From Lepisosteus oculatus (taxonomy: Eukaryota; Chordata; Actinopteri; Semionotiformes; Lepisosteidae), in assembly GCF_040954835.1 (NCBI RefSeq), contig NC_090698.1:27271501-27335500 (forward strand): a stretch of DNA of 64,000 nucleotides, read 5' to 3'. A model generated the notes under the pieces. It saw only the letters and a list, made by a program, of their open reading frames with translations. It was not told the origin of the DNA and made no database searches. Below are positions 1 to 12,480 of the stretch, piece after piece. The translations under genes and the position numbers were made by a program. How positions within the stretch are numbered: the first letter of the stretch is position 1; the number at the start of each line of letters is the position of its first letter.

Positions 1-1001
1 AGAGAGGGAGAGGAAGGATTACATCAGACACCGGCCTGAGAGGGGTCTATGCGCAGCACTACATGTATCCCGCGGCGCAGGGCATCGAGATCCAGGAGCT
101 CGCCTCCAAGCGGGTCGACATCCAGAAGAAGAGGTTTTATCTGGACGTCAAGCAGAGTGCGAGAGGCCGGTTCCTCAAAATAGCAGAGGTATGGATAGGC
201 AGAGGCAGGCACGACAACATCAGGAAAAGCAAACTGACGCTGTCCATGTCGATGGCTCCAGACCTGAGGTACTGCCTCGGGGATTTCATCGAGTATTACG
301 CCCACCTCGGGCTGCGGGGCGCTCAGGTGTCCCGGCCGGAGGAGCACAGCAACAGCCAGCAGGGTCGTCAGCACGATTCCCGGAGGAGACCGCAGCAGCA
401 GCACTACCATCATCAACACGCAGCGCTCATCTCCCCGACCGGCTCCGCGGCGTCTGAGGAGCACACCCACCGCGTCCTGAAGAGTGAGTTTATCGAGCGG
501 GACAACAGAAAGTATTATCTGGACCTGAAGGAAAACCAGCGCGGCAGGTTCCTCCGCATCAGGCAGACTGTGAGCAGAGGGCACGGCACCATTGGCTACT
601 ATGGCCAGGGCATCGAGCAGACCATCGTCCTGCCTGCGCAAGGGCTCATCGAGTTCAGAGATGCGCTGTCGCAGCTCATTGAAGACTATGGCGAGGAAGA
701 GGCTGACGAGCGCGGCCGGGCCAGGAACCACGACGAGTCTCCAGAGCTTCCCGAAGCCGTGTCTTTCCGAGTGGACAACAAGAGGTTTTACTTCGACGTG
801 GGATCCAACAGGTACGGCGTTTTCCTAAAGATCAGCGAGGTGCGACAGCCCTACCGGAACACGATCACTGTGCCCCTCAAGGCCTGGACCAGGTTTGGGG
901 ACAACTTCATCAGGTACGAAGAGGAGATGAGGCGGATTTTCAACTCCCACCAGGAGAAGAGGACAGAGCCCCGAGCAGACAGCTGTGAAGAGCAGGATTG
1001 A
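1..1001 (+). CDS. purg: PURG, purine-rich element binding protein gamma (5' partial)
   Basis: Single-stranded nucleic-acid-binding protein of the PUR family, expected in nucleus and cytoplasm. The frame is open from the window edge (codons in phase from position 3) to TGA at 999-1001, about 332 codons. Three PUR repeats are visible: I at about 93-320 ([29 protein letters not shown]), II at about 490-690 ([20 protein letters not shown]) and III at about 757-930 ([28 protein letters not shown]). The linker between I and II is rich in Q, H and R. The ATG at 63 is probably internal: upstream in-frame codons (RGRGR, YAQHY) resemble the basic Gly/Arg N-terminus of human PURG (347 residues), so only a few N-terminal codons seem missing. 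The repeat spellings and the C-terminal EEQ tail fit PURG better than PURA or PURB. The coding region is intronless here, as in other vertebrates. WRN is expected head-to-head to the left. Confidence 0.95.
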   Translation, partial: RGRGRITSDTGLRGVYAQHYMYPAAQGIEIQELASKRVDIQKKRFYLDVKQSARGRFLKIAEVWIGRGRHDNIRKSKLTLSMSMAPDLRYCLGDFIEYYAHLGLRGAQVSRPEEHSNSQQGRQHDSRRRPQQQHYHHQHAALISPTGSAASEEHTHRVLKSEFIERDNRKYYLDLKENQRGRFLRIRQTVSRGHGTIGYYGQGIEQTIVLPAQGLIEFRDALSQLIEDYGEEEADERGRARNHDESPELPEAVSFRVDNKRFYFDVGSNRYGVFLKISEVRQPYRNTITVPLKAWTRFGDNFIRYEEEMRRIFNSHQEKRTEPRADSCEEQD

Positions 1002-4000
1002 CCATGGCTGACATGGTTGAGGGTAAACGTGCCAGTGAGCTCCAAACAGAAGCATACAAAAAAGGCTAAATGTGACAATAACATCCTTAAGAAATCTTGT
1101 TTTCTAATAATGTACCTCCTAAATTACTGTACTGTATGACTCTAGTCAACTAGCACTTTGAAGTTAATATTCATTTCAACAGTCCTACCCATTAATTTCT
1201 TGCACCGTCAATCTGAGAATCAATATTTATATTCATAGATTTATGAATAGGTATGTATATATCTTTATATATACAAAAATAGGGTGAAGTAAATGATTCA
1301 TTTTGCACAAAGAGAATATAAGTTATGGCTACATGATTGCTTAGAGTGGGTTTTTCTGGCAGATAAAAAGTCTGGTCGTGCACTTGGAATTGCACATGTG
1401 GGGTAAAGGATTAGGGGAAGCTAGAAATCCATCGGATGAGGGGTTTAATAATATTCTGTATGTCGAAGCTGTTGGTAATCCACTCTGTCATTCAACTAGT
1501 TCTTTAATTTGTGCACTTTATACATAGTGTTCCTGAGATGAAAGGGCCCATCTTGTGTGCACTTTGAGCTCGGTAGGCATATTGCCTTTGGTTTTCCGAA
1601 GGTCATGTCGGGACACGCTTGGCCCAGCCAGATTAAAAGTACCGTTAGCGCTCTGATTATAGGAGCATTTTTAAATTGCAAGAGGAAGTGATCAGTGTGT
1701 CCCCCTTTGGCTAACCAAAACATTCATAACTCTGGCCTTCTTGGTCAATGAAACTGTTAAGAAATCCGTCCCACCAATGAATTTGTCAGTTGTGTCTTCA
1801 GGACACCCTTTTAACCTCCTGAGTACTTCAGCTTGTTCTATAAGGCTTACACTGAGACACTGAGGACCAGTGCTGTGAGCCACTGGTGGCATCTCTGAGA
1901 CCACAAATGGCTTCATATTCCCTTACGTCACTGATTGGAAGTCAAAGTCAAAGGAGTCTATCCTGAAAGGAAAATATCAAAGTGTAGAAACCTAAGCTTT
2001 TTGGAGCATTTAAAATGCAAACATTAAAAAAAAACTCTTACGAGCAAAGATATGTAACTAAATTGTCTCTTCTGTCATTTTCAGGTTGAAAGTAGCAATA
2101 GGTGAGGACAGTCAGAGCCGCCCCTTATCTGATCAAAGATTTGAGAGCCTAGCACAGGTCCAGTGAGGCTGAGCTTCTTTCATGACTTCAGTGACTGGAT
2201 CATAAAATCAGTTGAATACCAAAGAAACATAAGCTTGGTTTTCTCCTCTCTGCTCAGTGTCATTACTGCAATCACCTGAAACCGATTGAAACATTTTCTT
2301 TTTAGTATTGCAGAAAGTCCTGAGACACCTAACAAGGACACATCTGAAGTAACAAGTTTGTAACCCGAGTGTGGTCTCTCAGTGGAGGTGTTAAGAAACT
2401 ATCAATGTGTAGCATTCATGTTGTACCACAGCCCTGGTCAGTACCACTCTCTAAAAAGGTGTAGTTCAATCTGAAAGCTGTAAAATAAGCAAGGCCCAAG
2501 GATAGCAGAAATACGGCATTAACAGTGAAGTACACCTGGGGAGTACTTTTCTGGGTAATTGTTTCCTTGTCTATGATCTTTGAAGAGTGCGAGATGAGTA
2601 GCAAGCGGTCCATTGGTGATGGAGCCATCTCCCTCCAAAAAGACTTCTTTCTGCCTCTTTTCTTCTTAATGTGGGGGTCTCAGGTGGGACCCTGCTTTTT
2701 TTTCAAACCCTGCTTTATGACAAACTGTCACCATCCAGATTACAGAGTGGTATCAGGGCTGTGTGGTGTGTTTGTGATGATGGTCTGAGTTTTCTCAGAA
2801 GTACAGAGCTCCTTAAACTGGCTTTGCTGGCCCTTATCTAAAGAATATTGACAAGCTATTTAATATGAGATTAAATTTCCTATAATTCCCAAGTCATTAT
2901 TAAAAATTATATATATATAGTTTTTACATGCAACCACTGAATTTCTGTTTTCTTAAAGTAATTTTATTTTGTTTTTTACTTAAAGTATATAAGTTTCTGT
3001 GATAAAATATTATTTCTCTTGGAGGGCTTTTTTTATAAACTCTGATAAACTGGGTATGGCGTGCCAGTAATTTCCAGTACAAATGTCAATCTCATCTGAT
3101 TTTTAAAATGCCAGCGGGGTGAGTGTTACCTTCTCCTCCCAGAGGAAGATTGGTACCGTACCTCACCAACAAGAAGCTTGGAAGGTCCGTTCATCCCAGT
3201 TGAGTTCAGTAAGACAGTCCAGATTTTCTGGGTCAGAGTTAGACATCAATCACAGCAGTCATTTACTGGTTATTGTGCATTGAGTTTGACATGATCTTGT
3301 CAACAGTCTTTTTAATGATATACCCCATGCAAAAAAAGGAAGAAAAAAAATATAACCAAGTACAACCATTATATTTCTTTAGCATGCAGTCAAGGAAAAA
3401 AAAACAAGTCAATGTTCTTTGAAACCCCAAGGAAATTCTTGTCCTTTTGCAAATTACAGGATTTGTGATATGAAGGACAGGACAGGGGTGTGACAGGGGG
3501 GTTTTAGTATGCTTAAAGAGATGTAATATTTTTAAATCAGAATTATTTGCCATGGTTAAATTAGCTCACTATTTGCATCTGTTTCCTAATTTTTGTCTGC
3601 GACAGTAGAGGTAAACTAACTACCGTGTACTATACTCCATCGAAATGGGATTTCCAAAATGACCTTTAATTACCATTCGATAATATATTGGAAGGGTTTT
3701 GCTGTCTAATTTAACAGAAATCTGTCATTTGTGTGTAGGGCTGACTGAGTGATAGATAATAAAAGCTATCCAGCTTGAATTACCAGAATACTGCATTCAG
3801 ACTTGTGAAGAAACACCAAACGAATGCAAACATGTTTTGGTCAAAGTGCCTCCTTGTTCTCACATTTCTGACAGCAGGGATGTATTGAGTATACATGGAT
3901 ATTTCTGCAGTCACGGGCTTTTTATTTTTCCTTGTTGTAAATTCCTAGCAGTCTTTCATTTTGCAGCTCTGTAAATTGAACCTTTTGTGTAAGGTAACCC

Positions 4001-7000
4001 TTTTAAAGAGACAGCAATTAGTGCTGCCTAATTAGACTGTTAGCCAGGTCATATTATGCATGTTGTCACTGAAAGAATCTGAGACATATTTAAAGATTTA
4101 AAGGAATCTCTTTTATACTAATGGTAATCAATCACCATTAGTCCTCCCCTTGTTAACAGTATCTTTTAATTGAATGACAGTAGTGATAATAACTACAGGT
4201 TAATCCAGAGAAGGTATGCTTTGCAAAATGCTATCATGATGTGGATAAAATGGTTTATATTCCCTGCTGATAACAATAGTGCCTCATAATCCAGAACATC
4301 AGTAGCCAGGAACTTTGTGGGTCATTGCCTTGCTTAATTTGACCTTTAAAACTTAGTAGTCATCCATTAAAATAGTGCTCACTTTGCTGGTTTTTGATTA
4401 AGTGACTTTTATGTAAAGTACAGAAGACAATGGCTGCTGTTCTGAGCAAAGAATCTGCACATGTACATGTTGCATGTTTGGTTAGTTTGTATGAGCCTCA
4501 GTGGGCAAGGAGACTTTTTCAGAACTGATTGCACAGCGTAAGCTCTAGGGACTTGACGCAGACTTTAAAAATGGTTCTCCAGGTGACACTTGTCTAATTT
4601 CACAACACATTTACTTGTTCTTAGCTTGTTCCATGTTTTTTTAAGACAGCATTTCAAGCGCTGCTGCCATGTTTTAGATTACTGCACACATTAGTGGAAG
4701 GCGTTTTATTGTGAAACATACAGCAAATGATAGCCATGAAAGTTGCAATCTATGGCTTGAATTAGGCATAGTCAGTGTTAGTGTCAGAACTTTTTTCATT
4801 TTTTGTCCCTGTTGAATTCTCATGTAAGTTAAACTTCAGAAATGTGAATTTGTAGTTGCTGTACTTGCAAATTCTTTTCAGCACCTGTTTCCAGTTAAAG
4901 CTAATAACTGTATTGTATAAAAATCTGAAATGAGAAAAGTATTTAATGTAAAAAACGGATTCCTTTAAGCTAGCAATATGTGTGTATTTTTTGAAGTTCA
5001 GCGATTCAGGTTTAAAACCTACAATTACGCAAAAGTGGAAAAACAGCATAACCATTTTCAGAAGCTTTTGAAATCCTTCTTTATTTCTTTTTATGTTTTG
5101 TTAGTTTCTTTATTTCAGCAAAAAAAACTAAATGTACAATGGTACTGTACATACTGTATCCACATGTTCTATGTGGCAATAACTTAAAGTTGAACTAGAA
5201 ACGTTTGCTTGAGTCATTAGGAGGCCTATGGGGTATAACTGTAAATACACTAATGGTTATATATATATATTAATCATTAATTCTATTAGCCTTGACTTAG
5301 TAATTCTTATCTGTTGCTCCTTGTGCAATATACCACTTTCAAACAGCACGGTCTGGTGATGTTTTACATTCTGACATGTTTTTCTGTAGCACTTTAATAT
5401 GAGACCTTCTGTTGCTGAACTACAGCCGTGTAGTGTTCTACATGAAAATGCAATACTAATTCCAAATGTAAAAAAATAATAAGATTTTTTTTTTTGTGGA
5501 GACACAATTTAAAAATGATTTGCCGAGAGAACGGGGAAAATGAAAAAGAAACATCTTACAACATCAGATCTTTTGTGACTCAAGTCCAAATAATCTTAAG
5601 TAACCTAGTAGGGACTCCAGATGCCTATAGTTTTAGGTGTGACAATACTGTTTATAGTACCTACTCAAGAGAACCCAGGGCTTTCAAAATGAAACCCTGC
5701 TTGAATCAAGAAAGGTTTCTCATTCTGTTGTGACTATTTGAATAAAAAGCAGAGATTTCAGGAGCTTTAGGTGCTAATTGTCTTCTCTTAGTAAGGTGTG
5801 AGTACACAGAATATTTTACCATTATTTGTGATACAACACTAAGCACAATGAAGTCTTATTGATCTACATGATCGGCTTGGGTCCCATTTTGGTGTCGACC
5901 CAGAGTATGCACATAGATTAAATCATCATTCATTCCGAGACATCCGTTGCTCATGTTCAGTCATTCTTGTTGTTTTTGATAGACTGACAAAGGAGAGTCA
6001 TCCAAATAAGCTGCATGATACTGTATCACGGTAGTAAATGCACCTTACCTTTCTCACCTTGACTGAAGATGAAGAGCAGTCTTATGAATTTGTATCAATG
6101 GTGGATTTCTCATTCGTTTAACTTGTCAAGGTGATTTTGAAAACCGATGATGGAACTAGGGTTCTTTGTAAGCAAAATCTTGTTGTTATAGCATGCATTG
6201 TATTTGTACTTAAGCTTCTTTGTGCAGTAAAGTGAGCAAGGACATGTGTTGGAAATAGGATGTATAAATGTCACGTAGCTGGCATGGATTCATGATTTTG
6301 AAATGTATAGGTATTTAATTTTGCCATGAAAAAAACTGAAGAAAATGCTATTGTTGTCTTTAACATCAGAGTCAGTTGCTGGTGAAATTTTACATTGTAG
6401 CCAATTTCCATAACGTGGAAGAGGAATCATTTACGATTCTGCACATTTCCTGTTTAAACAAATACTGGTTGGTCTGGTCCAAACTAACAAGTCTGTAGTG
6501 CGTTTCTGTTACAAATAATATATAATGGTAAATTCACTGATGTATAATCCAGTTCTAAAATACAGCAGGCATGAGTACTGTAATGGTAATGTGAAATCAG
6601 TGAAAATTGCTGCAGAAGGCAGTGGATAGTGTTTCAGCAGTGGATGAAGTCTGTTATCCTGCTCATGTCAGCATTGGTTCTGCTCAAGAGCTTAATCAGC
6701 ATAGGCATAGGAGAGCAATCTTGGTTTCTATTATTGTGGTCCCAGAGTTCATTTGGAGGTTGTCTTACAGTACTAATCGTTAAATTTTAAAAAGTACAGT
6801 AAAAAAGCACAAAAAATCAATATAATCTAAAAACTGTTTGCATGACACGGGAGTTAATTGGCACTAGGGAAATTTAGCATGATCCAGTAGGCTTATTCTT
6901 ATGAAAGATGGCATGCTTTTTTTTAACCAAAACTGCAGCCAGCATTTTAGAAGGTTCTTGTAGGATTTGTGTTTTTCACATGGAGATGTCCTAATTCCTG

Positions 7001-9400
7001 TAAAGGGTTCGTGTTTTGTATGTCACGTGGTGCGGTCATTACTTGTAAGAATAAGTGTCTTTCAGATCTTCTGAGGGTCTGCAGATTTTGTCCATCATGC
7101 CAGGAAGACAGGACGCAGGGGATCCTGAAGAAGTACAGGATGTGTACGGAGTATGTGTACTGTACATTGTACGTCCACAGCAAGGTTACAGGCTTGTGAT
7201 CCGTTCGTTGTCGTACATTCAAATATGCATAAACTGGTGGCAGAGTTGGGTCTGACAGAGAAATAGACCAGTTCAGTAGTTTGCTTGGGGATGCCTGAAA
7301 CATGTTTGATTTGGCCTTGTGTGATTATTGTGCTCTAATCTATAGCTAATGCTGGCTTGCTTTCCTGAATGACCACGTTATAAACGCCATCGGAGTCATC
7401 CTTGAGATGGTAACAGGCAGTAGCACCCACACGGCTTGATCTGGCTGAACAGGAGTGCAATAGGAGGGGAAAACATGTACATTTTAAGGTGAAACCTCTG
7501 GTTTATGGTTTGCGTTTTTTACATTTTGTGCTCTGGGTCATCACTTTTCACTAAATAAGCTCTTACGCACCACGTGGTGTGAGATTAATACTGATGTGTT
7601 GAATTGAAACGAATGAAATGAAAATTCTAAAGAAGGATGATGGCATTTCAGGATTTAGTGGACTGTCTGAGAATACTCTTTTTCAATTTGTAGATTTAAT
7701 CTAGCTATTTATACATATGCTGAGTAAAACCTTTCCGAAGGACCTAAAAGTACGTTTGTTTACCTTGCATGGTCGACTACAGTATACAAAATGTCCGACT
7801 ACTGTACACTTAAGAAAGTCGATTACATCCATAAATCATAGAAAACAAATTAAGAACATTCAAAGACTGAATCCTAACAAAAAAACTTAAAGGTCATGTG
7901 ATATATTATATTTTTTAATAAAGGTTTTTATTATTCCTACATTTAAAGTTAGAAGATAGTATACCGGTTCATAAGGTGATTTAATGCTATGAATTTGAAT
8001 AGTAGGTGGAATAACTCCTCAGCAGTGAGTTTTATGTTTGAAAGGTGAAAACTAATATGAGATCAGTAATGTTGAATGGCCTGGATGTGGTAGCAGGACT
8101 GAAGGAATATATGTGTTGTAATTTCAACACTCTTTAGTGAAGGAAGTGTTTTACACATTTTCTCTGCCTTAATGTCCATGAGCGTAGATTGCGGGGCATC
8201 GGACATCCAGTAACGCACCTCGAAAGGCCACATGGACCAGCAGCAGAAGGCTGCGCACTTTGGTTCCCCAAAAATAGCACTTTTCGATACTGCCTGTTCT
8301 GTCAATCCACAAAAAACGAAAACTTGCTGTTTATTTCAGTAGCTTTCGATAAGCGATAGACTATTGTGGGGCCTAAAAAGACAATCTCATTTTTCACCCC
8401 AGTGATGTGGCTCATCTTTTCCTCATCTTGTTTGCACAATCTTTGTCATTTAATGTGGGTTTTTGGCATACAGGCCCTACTGGGCCTTTGTATGTGGGTT
8501 TATTGTTGTAAAGCACTGTGGTCACCTAGAAACAATCTTAAGTAGAGCAACATAGCCCACATATCAGGCTTGTAATTCATTTTAATATTCTGTTATCATA
8601 GCAGTGATGTTCTGATGTCATGGACCTTCTTCTCCAGACCTTTGTCATAGGCCGTTCGTCATTCCCTCACAAACTGCAGTCCCCTTTCAGTGACGACAAT
8701 GCTAATAATACCATAAGGTTCAGTTTTACTGTTCAGGATAAGTTGCTCATTTTTATGGGGGACCTGCCTACTTCCAAATATGTAATGTACTTCACAGGCA
8801 GAATTAAAAGAGATGAGAGAGTTTTCAAGGGGTTTGTGTGAGAATTCCGAACATCTTTGCAAATCATTGCAGCGTTGCCGCTTTGCTGACAGGGGAGTTT
8901 GCATCTACATAAACCGTTCAGACCTGCACTCTAGAATTAAAACATGATTGAAAAAGATAGCTTTTTAGGTGACCATCAGACCTTTACTGTTGTGACCTGA
9001 AGTAAAGTTCAGGTTATGGCACCTTCAGATTATCGTGCTGCTCTTTAACAGGCTGAGATTATGCCTTGTGTCCCCCGTAGTCTAACGCAGCGTTTGCTTT
9101 GCAAAACGAAAATCACGTTGGCTTACGTGAACCAGCACTTTAAATTTCACAAGTATTTTTCTCCGAAGCTCATGTATTCATTTTAATCTCTATGTAAAAT
9201 CTTTGCAGAAGACTACAGATTTTATTTTCTGAACAAATTAGAAAAGTGGAAGTATAATTATTTTCAGTAGCTGTTCTTGTTACAGCATTTCTGTGTTGCT
9301 TTTTAATCTGTTTCATGTTTCAACTTTTCAGTCCATTGTGGCTGAATGACTGTGCAAAAAAAATCTGAAATAACATGTATATGAAGTTTAATAAATAAAG
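1002..9400 (+). other. PURG 3' flank, possible long 3' UTR; no other gene seen
   Basis: About 8.4 kb of AT-rich sequence with no convincing coding frame and, unusually for this window, no dispersed repeat that I recognise. Poly(A) signals AATAAA occur at 5741-5746 and 7917-7922, and overlapping ones at 9390-9399. A long 3' UTR would explain the lack of repeats, but transcription cannot be read from sequence alone. Short open frames here, such as those near 2525-2788 and 8063-8305, show no domain or splice context. Confidence 0.35.
9390..9399 (+). terminator. Candidate poly(A) signal pair downstream of PURG
   Basis: Two overlapping AATAAA hexamers (9390-9395 and 9394-9399) lie at the end of the repeat-poor stretch after PURG. 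They could mark the distal cleavage site. The sequence is AT-rich, so chance occurrence is also likely. Confidence 0.25.
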
Positions 9401-10169
9401 CCTACACCGTTTTATTAAATGTACTACTTTACAAGTATAAACTACAACAATAATGTAGGCCACATATTATATATAATAGTTTAATATTTTAAAATGTCAT
9501 AGTCCAAAACTTATTTTTACAATGGAGAAATTTATTAAATACTAACAATGAGCATAATGGACATGCATACTTTATATCACACACATATATATATATAAAT
9601 ATTACAATGCAATGGGTCAGGCAAAGGTTATATTCTTTTGCTTATATGGGAACTGATTGGGTTTTGTAGCCCTTTATCATCCAGACACTATGAGTCTGTT
9701 CTGACTTCTCATTCCTGACAACAGTATCTCATGTGTTGAAACAGAGCTCCCTCTGGTTAAGTCCTGATTGCTAGTGATGATTGTCAGTGTCTGTTAATGG
9801 ATCATCTCTTTTTTTCTGAACCCCAGTGAGAATGTTAAGAACAAGTTCAAGGTTGGGATCTATGCCCTTCTCAGCACGTACCGCTACTCTCTCGGTGGCA
9901 CATGCTTAGATGAGTATTTTGGTATTTTTAAAGCAATGTCTCTAATATATAATGTACCAGTCTGAAATGTTCCACAAATGCTTACATAATGAAAAATGAA
10001 TACTTTTCAGGTATGCACAATACCCACAAGATAAGGTGTTCTGTCACAGAGGATATGACATTATTAAAGTGAATGGAGACAGCAAAAGTCCAGGCTCCCG
10101 GGCAGTACAGATAAATGCAGTAAACTCAGTAAATTCTTGGCAGCAATGTGAAAGGAGTTGTCAGGGCTT

Positions 10170-10265
10170 CAGTGCCTGGGTAAGACACTGCTGCTGTACC
10201 CTTGAGCAAGGTACTTCTACAGCTTCATAAACGGCTACAAACTGTGTAATTTTGGATAAAAGTAA
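10170..10265 (+). repeat. tRNA-derived SINE fragment
   Basis: Contains the fish SINE body string GACACTGCTGCTGTACCCTT followed by GAGCAAGGTACTT and an A-rich tail with GTGTAATTTTGG. The tRNA head is not clear. A related copy lies at 48805-48965. The rest of 9401-12182 holds only AT-rich sequence and short homopolymers. Confidence 0.6.
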
Positions 10266-12182
10266 CATCCTTCCAGTCCATTGCACCAGAGAGAATAGTG
10301 TGAATGAATGAACTTGAGGGCTTTACAGGACAGAGACTGAAACCTTCTTGGGATGCGGTACAATCAGTGTACATTGAATTAGACTGCGGTGTTATTGCTA
10401 TGTTCAAAATCTGTTGGAGTCCAGGTTTCCCTTGTTAAAACCTTCAGCATTTTTCAAATATGTAACTGAGCTGGTAGTGATGTAGATAGCTTGCTGTATA
10501 AGTATGGGTTATCAAGAAGCTTTGTAAGTTTGATTTTCTTTTGCTTTGCATTTGTCATGGCTTTGTTGCAACAAGTTGGAATTTAGAATTATAAGTGTTT
10601 GATTCAAAAAATGGTGGTAAAAAAAGAAATGTTTAAGTGTATCTTGGGGTAAATGATTGTGTACTACATTGTCCTATTATAGTCATATAGAGTATGATAA
10701 GACTTAAGAAAGCAATTGTTCTGTAACCTAGCACTTTCTTTAACGTGTGTACTGTATTAGTTCATGTTCTACATGTATGGTACTGTATGAATATTCATTA
10801 ATTGCCTTGTAGTGTTTGTAAAAGGTTGCAACATTTAAGGTAATTCCAAAATTTGAAGTTTTTTTTTTTTAATTTTGCATGTCAAACAGTTAGGTCCACA
10901 AAAAAAGAAAAAAACGTGGTGCTACACTCTTAAAAACAAAGGTGCTTCTATGGACCCTAACTGCGTGCATGCGAACAAAAAGACTTGAAAACCGGACATT
11001 TTTGTTCTTTCACGTATAGATTGGAAAACTGGCTTTGGTAAGCACATTTGTACAAGGGGTAACCGTAAAGTTGGTCCTCCGTGCATTCTCCTGCTTTAAG
11101 TTCCTAAACGAGAATGAGCTTCTTGTTAGCACAGTTGACAGTAGAGTTGCCCCTCAGTGGTAAGATCTCTCAACATATGTTCGGAGTGAAGGTGAGATGA
11201 AATAGAACATTATATAGTATTTCTGCTCTGCTTTGAAAGGGGACTGAGTGAGTGGTGCTTCCCTCTCCTAGTGTAGCTGATCAGTCTTCAGGGTGCACAT
11301 CCTTTGATGAATGAATGACTAACAGACTAATACACATAGCCTAGTGCGGGTGCACTCTTTCAGACAAGTAGAGTGTGTCGGTTTTGGGACAAAAGCAGTC
11401 GAATGCAGGAAAGAGCTTTATTGTTACTCTCAGTGTGGGAGTGTGTGTTACACTGTATACACACTTGCATACATAGTTTTCCAAAAGATCCATAGACAAT
11501 CCTATTAAAGCTATGTTTTTTTGTATGATTATTTAAAAGAGATTTTGTTTCTTCTTAAAGCAGCTTTTACATGTAGCTGGGGGTGGGGAGGGGGATATGG
11601 GGGTGGGATGATCATTGCTCATTTTTAACAATCTTAAAGAGCAGGTAGTTATGGCAACAAATGTATTAGTGATAAAAACAAAAAAAATATATTTCTTACA
11701 AGTAGTATTTGCCAGCACTTCCATTATTTTATTTAATTGTTCAATAAAGATTATACATGATGAATCACACTTTGCGTTTTTCTTTTTTTTAGTTAAAAAG
11801 AGGATCACATCCGAGAGCCTCGAGGAACCTAGCTGTTTTATGTTTTTTTCGGCATTTTGTTAGCAAACCAATTTGGTACGTTATGAGTCAAGCATTGAAT
11901 TACATTTTAAATTACATCAAAGCCCATACATGCACAATGTCAGTGCCAGGAGTGTGGCACGTTCAATCGATAGTGCTCTCAAAGTGCCTTAATGCCTTGT
12001 GATGTCTCTTCTTGGAATCACTGCCCTGAGATAGTGGCATACACTCGCTCTAAATTAAATCCCCTTGCTTTTAGAGCCTGGCTTTCATCCAACTTTCAAC
12101 AGATTGACTGATCTAGGTCCAAATCAATAGAGGGTTCCTACAGTAGGTCTATCCAAACTCCCTTCCACCCCTTAAAATAGAG

Positions 12183-12480
12183 ATGTCGCACCCTGTACAC
12201 CTAGAGGGCGCTCTACTTCTGTCCTGTTTCCGGTGTGTCTTGTTGTGTAGTCTATTTACTTCCTGTGTCTGCTCTGCTCCTGGCTCAGCATTGAGGGTAC
12301 GGATGTCCTGAGACCCGCTTAGCACCAGGTCCCTCCTGTCCGTGGCCTGAGAGCATAGGTTTCTTTACCCACATCGTCCGACCCCCTGAGCCTGGGCTAA
12401 CCTCCGTGTTGCCCCTTTTTCAGCTATGAATAGGGTCTTTATTGCTCTCCTGGCCATTTCACGACATCTGTGACGAGAGA
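12183..12480 (+). mobile_element. LTR-like repeat, copy 1
   Basis: Begins TGTCGCACCC, followed by GTACACCTAGAGGGCGCTC. The same sequence occurs inverted at 29845-30213, where it begins TGTCACACCC in the reverse reading. Similarity extends through the shared strings GCTCAGCATTGAGG and GCTTAGCACCAGGTC to the end of the block. The TG start, length of about 300-370 bases and higher GC than the flanks suggest a solo LTR, but I found no target-site duplication and no internal coding region. Confidence 0.45.

Noticed and set aside
63..1001. PURG starting at the ATG at 63
   Set aside because: The frame stays open to the window edge and the upstream codons resemble the known Gly/Arg N-terminus, so ATG 63 is probably internal.
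8063..8305. Minus-strand 80-codon frame with a Cys/Trp-rich middle
   Set aside because: It looked protein-like, but I recognise no family and see no splice sites or promoter; it lies in the possible PURG 3' UTR.
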